Source of the DNA: Chaetoceros tenuissimus
Lineage: Eukaryota; Bacillariophyta; Thalassiosirophyceae; Chaetocerotales; Chaetocerotaceae
Direction: 5' to 3'
DNA: 64,000 nucleotides
Assembly (NCBI GenBank): GCA_021927905.1
Contig: BLLK01000061.1
Location: 235,810-299,809 of the forward strand
The notes below the pieces were generated by a model. The model saw only the letters and a program-made list of their open reading frames with translations, ran no database searches and had not been told where the DNA came from. This document shows, piece by piece, positions 63,146-64,000 of the stretch (position 1 is its first letter; the number at the start of each line of letters is the position of its first letter). Position numbers and translations under genes: made by a program.

Positions 63146-64000
63146 CTAATCCAAAATGACTACATCCTGTGGAGTCTTGCGTGGCGATCTTCTTGATGGA
63201 GACTTTCTTGGAGTACTTTTGAGTCCCTTCCAAGTTCCAGCAGCCTTTTCTCTAAACATTTTGTTCAGTTCACTCACATCTAATGCCTGCTCTCCAAAAG
63301 CGTAAGACACATTCATCGCAGGTGGACACTTTGGCTTTTTCCCTTCTGGTTTGAATCCAAATTCTCTAATTGCAACCATTTCACATTGTTTGCTGCAATG
63401 GATGTAATGATACTGCGCATTTCCTACAAAACCAAGTTCCTCAAATCTTGGAATATTAATGCCTAGGAAGCGAACTTCGCTTGCGTTTGGCAAACAATCT
63501 GGACAGTAACTTGCAACACAACTTTGGCAACGGTATATAAGTCCACCACTTCCTACGGCAGTCTTATCACATGTGATACAGCGATGGTGCGAGCAAGACT
63601 GAAAATGAGCAGGATGTAGGCCACAGCATGCAGAATGGATTGAAATTGGACATCTAGGACATTCAATGATTTCTCCACCATCGCCACAAGCTTGACAAAA
63701 GTCTTGGTTTGTAAAAGAAATCTTTGCTTTCTTCTTTTCTACAGTCTTGATTTTCTTGGTCTCTCTCCAGACAGATGGCTCACCATTTTCCAAATCATAG
63801 TCGTTCATTGCCAGTACAGGAACAGCTTTACTTCCATATCCTGATCCAATTCCATCCAACTGTTTGATGCGACTCTTTCTGTTTCTCTTTCCTTTTCCAA
63901 GCTCTTCCTCTTGTTCACCAGTTTGCACCTCCTTCCATTCTTGCTTGAGTTTGTCAAGAAACTTGTTCTTTGACTTCTTTCCATTCAGCTTCGCCTCTTT
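63146..64000 (-). CDS. PHD-finger protein, C-terminal part (5' end outside window)
   Basis: The frame is open from 64000 to the stop at 63146 (284 codons), so the protein starts outside the window. The first part is Lys/Glu-rich (NKFLDKLKQEWKEVQTGEQ). A Cys/His cluster follows: FCQACGDGGEIIECPRCP and HSACCGLHPAH, then CSHHRCITC and a second half CQSCVASYCPDCLP, an extended PHD pair of the kind that reads histone H3 tails. The tail is basic with SPSRRSPRKTPQ. In stramenopiles such a module can sit at the C-terminus of SNF2/ISWI-type chromatin remodellers, but no ATPase is visible here, so that link is a guess. Confidence 0.8.
   Translation of the reverse strand, partial: KEAKLNGKKSKNKFLDKLKQEWKEVQTGEQEEELGKGKRNRKSRIKQLDGIGSGYGSKAVPVLAMNDYDLENGEPSVWRETKKIKTVEKKKAKISFTNQDFCQACGDGGEIIECPRCPISIHSACCGLHPAHFQSCSHHRCITCDKTAVGSGGLIYRCQSCVASYCPDCLPNASEVRFLGINIPRFEELGFVGNAQYHYIHCSKQCEMVAIREFGFKPEGKKPKCPPAMNVSYAFGEQALDVSELNKMFREKAAGTWKGLKSTPRKSPSRRSPRKTPQDVVILD

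Overview
The window is nuclear DNA of a eukaryote, most likely a diatom (stramenopile) with an AT-rich genome, possibly a Chaetoceros-like centric. The evidence is: many short GT-AG introns (about 67-111 bp) in dense genes; a secreted Ser/Lys-rich repeat protein whose units end in Ser-Arg-Ile-Leu, as in diatom silaffins; a bipartite plastid presequence of the ASAFAP type; a helicase-associated (HA) domain protein; and copia and gypsy retroelements of the general diatom type. The species is an inference.

Region 1 (1-10.5 kb): a PPR protein (-), DNA polymerase eta (+), a centromeric histone H3 variant (+), a D-2-hydroxyacid dehydrogenase (-) and a 2.4 kb gene-poor, partly polypyrimidine spacer. 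Region 2 (10.5-24 kb): a TRF4/PAPD-like nucleotidyltransferase, a J-domain protein with a CaaX end, a cyclic-nucleotide phosphodiesterase, an HA-domain protein, an ankyrin/TRP-like channel and a Cys-cluster protein of unknown family. Region 3 (24-36 kb): a non-autonomous TIR element, an ABHD1/3-type hydrolase, a CRAL-TRIO protein, a silaffin-like biomineralisation precursor with 17 RIL cleavage-type sites, an isolated Arp3-like exon, a five-exon gene with a NUMOD3-like tail, a plastid-targeted methyltransferase and a 5S rRNA gene.

Region 4 (36-63 kb) is rearranged. A DHX57-like DEAH helicase gene starts normally at 35942 but runs into a 100-N scaffold gap. Its 3' part, plus a neighbouring small gene encoding a nonapeptide-repeat protein, then recurs in four copies. 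Two helicase copies (period 4100 bp) carry the same internal deletion and frameshift. One copy ends at a 5'-truncated Ty3/gypsy element (47.7-52.6 kb). The last copy starts exactly where the helicase gene is broken elsewhere, and its small gene is split by a full-length copia element (55465-62150) with identical LTRs and a 6-bp target duplication. Joining the pieces at 35942-38799 and 52936-54807 gives an uninterrupted 1514-codon frame, so an intact allele probably exists or existed. Assembly error is a live alternative for the array. The right edge holds the C-terminal part of a PHD-finger protein (-).

The genes do not form an operon or a single pathway. Themes are genome maintenance (Pol eta, CenH3, PHD protein), RNA processing (PPR, nucleotidyltransferase, DEAH helicase), signalling (PDE, TRP-like channel) and cell-wall silica (silaffin-like protein). 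The strongest candidates for new biology are the silaffin-like polyprotein, the nonapeptide-repeat small protein amplified with the helicase fragment, and the unassigned five-exon gene at 30.8-33.4 kb.
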